A program made the translations under genes and the position numbers. A DNA stretch of 64,000 nt, taken from contig VGCH01000002.1 of the NCBI GenBank assembly GCA_016870115.1, forward strand, positions 124,001-188,000, read 5' to 3'. Below are positions 60,557 through 64,000 of the stretch, piece after piece. How positions within the stretch are numbered: position 1 is the stretch's first letter; each line of letters starts with the position of its first letter. A model generated the notes under the pieces. The model had not been told where the DNA came from, did not search any database, and was given only the letters and a program-made list of their open reading frames with translations. This DNA comes from Alphaproteobacteria bacterium. Its GTDB lineage: Bacteria > Pseudomonadota > Alphaproteobacteria > Reyranellales > Reyranellaceae.

Positions 60557-61504
60557 ATGATCGAGTTCCTGTCGCGACGCTTCGCCGCCGCGCTTCTGAC
60601 GCTCGCGCTCGCGACGCTGCTGGTGTTCGCGGTCGTCGAGATCCTGCCCGGCGATCCGGCGCTCGTCATGCTGGGTACCGATGCGCGGCCTGACACGTTG
60701 GCCGCGCTTCGCGCCAAGCACGGCTTCGACCGGCCGCTCGGCGAGCGCTACGTGTCCTGGATCGCGGGTCTGCTGACCGGCGATCTCGGCGCCAGCCATG
60801 CCTATGGCACGCCGGTCGCGAAGCTGATCAACGATCGTCTGCACGTGACGTTGCCGCTTGGAGCGATGGCGCTCTCCTGGGCGACCCTGATCGCCATCCC
60901 GCTCGGGGTCTATGCCGCCTGGCGCCACAACAGCGCCGGCGACTGGGGCGTCATGACCTTCAGCCAGCTTGGCATCTCGATCCCCAATTTCTGGTTCGGG
61001 ATTCTTCTGGTGCTCCTGTTCGCGGTCACGCTGGGCTGGTTCCCGTCCGGCGGCTTTCCCGGCTGGAAACAGGACGTCGGCAAGTCGCTGCACGCGCTGG
61101 TCCTGCCGGCCCTGTCGCTGTCGCTCGGCGAGATCGCCATTCTCGCCCGCGTCACGCGCTCGGCCATGCTGGACACGCTGCGCGAGGACTATGTGCGGAC
61201 CGCCCGCGCCAAGGGCGCCGCCGAGGGTGCGGTGCTGTTCCGTCACGCGCTGCGCAACGCGCTGATCCCGGTCACCACCGTTGCCGGTCTGATCGCGGGA
61301 TTCCTGATCGGTGGCGCGGTCATCATCGAGAGCGTCTTCCGCCTGCCCGGTGTCGGCTCGCTGGTCTACGACTCAATCAACAACCGCGATCTCATCGTCA
61401 TCAAGAACGTCACCATCCTGTTCACGGCGCTGGTGCTCGCGGTGAATCTCCTGGTCGATCTCGCCTACGCGGTGCTCGATCCCCGGCCCAAGGTGACCGC
61501 ATGA
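60557..61504 (+). CDS. ABC transporter permease, DppB type
   Basis: This 315-residue membrane protein has six helices and the DppB/OppB features RRFAAALLTLALATLLVFAV, PGDPALVMLGTDARPDTLAA, HGFDRPLGERYVSW, and the EAA loop DYVRTARAKGAAEGAVLFRH, followed by GVGSLVYDSINNRDLIVIKN. It forms the channel with its partner permease, whose start overlaps its stop (61501-61504). Confidence 0.94.
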   Translation: MIEFLSRRFAAALLTLALATLLVFAVVEILPGDPALVMLGTDARPDTLAALRAKHGFDRPLGERYVSWIAGLLTGDLGASHAYGTPVAKLINDRLHVTLPLGAMALSWATLIAIPLGVYAAWRHNSAGDWGVMTFSQLGISIPNFWFGILLVLLFAVTLGWFPSGGFPGWKQDVGKSLHALVLPALSLSLGEIAILARVTRSAMLDTLREDYVRTARAKGAAEGAVLFRHALRNALIPVTTVAGLIAGFLIGGAVIIESVFRLPGVGSLVYDSINNRDLIVIKNVTILFTALVLAVNLLVDLAYAVLDPRPKVTA

Positions 61505-62352
61505 GCGCGATCGCGACCTTTGCCGGCCGCGCCCGCCGCCACGGCTCCTTCCGCATCGGGGCACTCCTGCTGCTGCTGTTCGCCGGCACCGCGCTTCTGT
61601 CGCTCTTCTGGACGCCGCATGGCGCGGAGACGGTGGCGATGCGCCTGCGCCTGCAGCCCGCGTCGGCGACGCATTGGCTCGGGACCGATCATCTCGGTCG
61701 CGATGTGCTGTCCCGCATCATGGTGGGAGCGCAGACCTCGATCGCGGTCGGCCTGCTTGCCGTCACGCTCGGCATGGGCGTGGGCGTGGCGTTGGGCGCC
61801 TGGGCGGCCGCGCGGCGCGGTTGGGTTGACGAGGCGCTGTCCCGCAGCTCCGACCTGATCTTCGCCTTCCCCGCGGTCTTGATCGCGATCCTGATCGCGT
61901 CAGTGCTGGGGGCGAGCGCCACCAACGCCGTGCTCGCCATCGCGATCTTCAACGTGCCGGTTTTCGCGCGGGTGACGCGGGGCGCCGCCCTCGCCATGTG
62001 GGGCCGCGACTTCGTGCGGGCGGCGACGGCGATGGGGCAGGGGCCGCTGCGCATCACGCTTCGCCACATCCTGCCCAATGTCGCATCGGTACTGATCGTG
62101 CAGGCGACGATCCAGTTCGCGGTCGCGATCCTGGCTGAGGCCGGCCTGTCCTACCTCGGGCTTGGCGCGCAGCCGCCGATCCCGTCCTGGGGCCGCATGC
62201 TGCGCGACGCCCAGACCTACATTTTCCAGTCGCCCGAGCTTGCGATCTGGCCGGGTCTCGCGATCGCGCTCGCCGTGCTCGGCCTCAACATGCTGGGCGA
62301 TGGACTGCGCGATCTGCTGGACCCGCGTCTGCGGCTGATGCGGGTGGGATAA
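61501..62352 (+). CDS. ABC transporter permease, DppC type
   Basis: This 283-residue permease has the DppC pattern HWLGTDHLGRDVLSRIMVGA, LGMGVGVALGAWAAARRG, the EAA loop RDFVRAATAMGQGPLRITLR, and LAEAGLSYLGLGAQPPIPSW with WPGLAIALAVLGLNMLGDGL. It pairs with the DppB-type protein. No ATPase gene (DppD/DppF) follows in the window; the amidase genes come next. Confidence 0.94.
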   Translation: MSAIATFAGRARRHGSFRIGALLLLLFAGTALLSLFWTPHGAETVAMRLRLQPASATHWLGTDHLGRDVLSRIMVGAQTSIAVGLLAVTLGMGVGVALGAWAAARRGWVDEALSRSSDLIFAFPAVLIAILIASVLGASATNAVLAIAIFNVPVFARVTRGAALAMWGRDFVRAATAMGQGPLRITLRHILPNVASVLIVQATIQFAVAILAEAGLSYLGLGAQPPIPSWGRMLRDAQTYIFQSPELAIWPGLAIALAVLGLNMLGDGLRDLLDPRLRLMRVG

Positions 62353-62376
62353 CGTTCCGCGGAAGGGAGCATCGAG

Positions 62377-62559
62377 ATGGATGCGAAGGCGGTCGAAGTG
62401 TTGGCGCGGGAGGCGGGTCTCTCACGCGCGCTGGACAAGTTTCCCGACGACGTCGCCGCGGCGGCGGCGCAGGCCGCCGATCTCGCCCGGCGGTTGGGGC
62501 CACCGGCTGATCCGCTGGCGGAGCCTTGGCCGCCGATGAAGGTGGGAGCGCCGCGATGA
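62377..62559 (+). CDS. AtzG-like protein (DUF4089)
   Basis: This 60-residue protein reads AVEVLAREAGLSRALDKFPD, DVAAAAAQAADLARRLGPPA and DPLAEPWPPMKV. It resembles AtzG/DUF4089 proteins, which pair with amidases as a small stabilising subunit, as AtzG does with AtzE. It is followed by an amidase overlapping its stop by ATGA. The tiny size and coupling strongly support the pairing. Confidence 0.8.
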   Translation: MDAKAVEVLAREAGLSRALDKFPDDVAAAAAQAADLARRLGPPADPLAEPWPPMKVGAPR

Positions 62560-63956
62560 GCGATCCCTCCCTTCTCTCCGCGGTCGAGGCGGCGCGGGCC
62601 ATGGCGGCCGGCAAACTCTCGCCGGTCGACCTCCTTGACGCTTATCTCGCGCGCATCGACCGCCACGAGGCGGCGCTCAACGTCTTCATCGCGCTGGACC
62701 GCGACGCCGCGCGGACCGCCGCACGGGCGGCGGAGGCGGAGCTGCGCGCCGGTCGCCGGCGCGGGCCACTGCACGGACTGCCGATCGGCATCAAGGACAT
62801 CGTCGATGTCGCGGGCCTGCGGACCACCTGTCATTCGCGTCTGCGGCTCGACGCGCCGCCCACGATCGAGGATGCGGTCTGTGTCGCCGCGCTGCGTGGC
62901 GCGGGTGGACTGGTCGTTGGCAAGCTCGCGACGCATGAATTCGCGATCGGCGGGCCGAGCTTCGATCTTCCCTTTCCGCCAGCGCGCAATCCGTGGAACC
63001 GCGACCACCACCCCGGCGGGTCGTCGTCGGGTTCGGGCGCGGGCCTCGCCGCCGGCTTCTTTCCGCTGGCCGTCGGAACCGACACCGGGGGCAGCGTGCG
63101 CAATCCCGCGAGCGCTTGCGGAGTCGTAGGTCTCAAGCCGACCTACGGGCTGGTCTCGCGCCGCGGTGTGCAGCCGCTGTCCTTCACGCTCGATCACGTG
63201 GGACCGATGGCGCGGACCGTCGCGGACTGCGCGTTGATGCTTCAGGTCATGGCGGCGCACGATCCGGCGGATCCGGGCAGCGCACCGGCGCCTCGGGTGG
63301 ACTATGCGCGGTCGCTTGAGAGCGGCGTGCGCGGCCTGCGTATCGGGGTGGTGCGGCACTTCCACGACGCCGACCACGTCGCCCATCCCGGGGTCGCGGC
63401 CGCGCTGGACGAGGTCGTGCGCACGCTCGCCGCCGAGGGCGCACAGGTCGCCGACATCCGTCTGCCGCCGCTCGCCCGCTTCGCGACCGTCAACCGCGTT
63501 ATCCTGATGGCGGAGGCCTTTGCCATTCACGGCAACGATCTGCGCGAGCGACCCGAAGGGTTCTGCCAGTCCAGCCGGCGGCGCATGCTGGTCGGCGCTT
63601 TCGTGGGCGGCGCCGACTATGTGCAGGCCAACCGGCAGCGGTTGGAGTTGATGGTGGCTGTCGATGCCGCGCTGGCCGAGGTCGATGTGCTGCTGTGCGC
63701 CAGCTCCATGGATCCGCCGTGCCGCATCGACGATGCGGGCGAGGTCGAACGCACCTATCCCCGCCAGGCGCGGACACCGTTCAACGTCACCGGCCATCCC
63801 GCGCTCGCCATGATGTCGGGCCTGTCCCGGGATGGCTTGCCGCTGTCGGTTCAGTTCGCCGGTCGCAACTTCGATGAGGCGACGGTGCTGCGGGTGGCGC
63901 GCGCCTGGGAGCGGGCCAGCGGGATCGATCGCAAGCGACCGGCGCTGGCGGCTTGA
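62556..63956 (+). CDS. Amidase signature family hydrolase (AtzE-like)
   Basis: This 466-residue amidase has the catalytic triad K80 (GIKDIVDVAG), S156 (HHPGGSSSGSG) and S180 (GTDTGGSVRNPASACG). SRRGVQPLSFTLDHVGPMAR and NVTGHPALAMMSGLSRDGLP are typical of the AtzE-like subgroup. It hydrolyses an amide, likely carboxybiuret-type or another small amide imported by the ABC system upstream; this is context-based. ATG 62556 overlaps the AtzG stop. About 44 bases of non-coding sequence follow to the window end. Confidence 0.9.
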   Translation: MSDPSLLSAVEAARAMAAGKLSPVDLLDAYLARIDRHEAALNVFIALDRDAARTAARAAEAELRAGRRRGPLHGLPIGIKDIVDVAGLRTTCHSRLRLDAPPTIEDAVCVAALRGAGGLVVGKLATHEFAIGGPSFDLPFPPARNPWNRDHHPGGSSSGSGAGLAAGFFPLAVGTDTGGSVRNPASACGVVGLKPTYGLVSRRGVQPLSFTLDHVGPMARTVADCALMLQVMAAHDPADPGSAPAPRVDYARSLESGVRGLRIGVVRHFHDADHVAHPGVAAALDEVVRTLAAEGAQVADIRLPPLARFATVNRVILMAEAFAIHGNDLRERPEGFCQSSRRRMLVGAFVGGADYVQANRQRLELMVAVDAALAEVDVLLCASSMDPPCRIDDAGEVERTYPRQARTPFNVTGHPALAMMSGLSRDGLPLSVQFAGRNFDEATVLRVARAWERASGIDRKRPALAA

Positions 63957-64000
63957 CGCCCCACCCCGGCGGGTCTAGCGGTTGGCAGATCGTCGGGGGT

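Overview
This 64 kb window is a gene-dense, very GC-rich chromosomal segment from an alphaproteobacterium, most like the Rhodospirillales/Reyranella-type lineages. Supporting this are the alphaproteobacterial families (DUF1150 beside Hsp20, DUF1289, a CnoX-type thioredoxin, LON-domain/Trm112/DUF971 neighbours, PhaR), the succinate dehydrogenase layout, and the many CoA-ester, Bug-type and dipeptide-ABC genes. No phage, insertion sequence, CRISPR array or rRNA operon was seen. One tRNA gene, Leu(CAG), is present.

Layout. 1-8 kb: a minus-strand nitrogen operon gltD - glutathione transferase - 4-OT tautomerase - gltB, followed by an EamA transporter with a nonsense codon. 8-12.2 kb: an NDUFA9-like reductase, tRNA-Leu, a short RNase D, rpoN (with a near-perfect sigma54 promoter of its own) and ptsN. 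12-25 kb: DUF1150/Hsp20, a heparinase-like protein, trpS, an orphan peptide-binding protein with a second sigma54-like promoter, a deacylase, murJ, a flavin monooxygenase, and a DUF971/Trm112/LON/CnoX run. 25-38.5 kb: a YyaL-like thioredoxin protein, tandem CaiB-type CoA transferases, a sulfatase, a Bug-type binding protein, asd, a broken glycosyltransferase-like gene, a RutE-like reductase, LysE, pyridoxal kinase, and a malyl-CoA lyase/mesaconyl-CoA hydratase pair. 38.6-42.1 kb: sdhCDAB. 42-64 kb: an S12 D-aminopeptidase-like enzyme, a crotonase, a dispersed polyhydroxyalkanoate (PHA) gene set (phaR, a PHA-synthase-like gene, phaA, phaB), a LytTR regulator with an acyltransferase, a decayed MFS gene, an AhpD-like protein, a trans-aconitate methyltransferase, gamma-glutamyltransferase, an rRNA methyltransferase, and an ABC importer operon ending in an AtzG/AtzE-type amidase pair.

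Themes. Nitrogen control is clustered: gltBD, rpoN, ptsN and two sigma54-type promoters lie within 17 kb. Carbon storage and acyl-CoA use form the second theme: PHA genes, crotonases, CoA transferases, and the malyl-/mesaconyl-CoA genes feeding into succinate dehydrogenase.

The most notable item is a gene at 44669-45862 whose single in-frame UGA (45401-45403) lies in a UxxC motif of a GrdB/PrdB-like reductase family. It reads as one selenoprotein, and standard gene calling would split it in two. Other unusual points are three 21-bp-phased repeats between the LytTR regulator and its acyltransferase, a 140-bp dual-coding overlap at the PHA-synthase-like gene, a TGC-N3-GCA palindrome at the phaA start site, and three genes broken by nonsense or frameshift lesions. 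All functional calls rest on reading protein motifs by eye; no database search was run.
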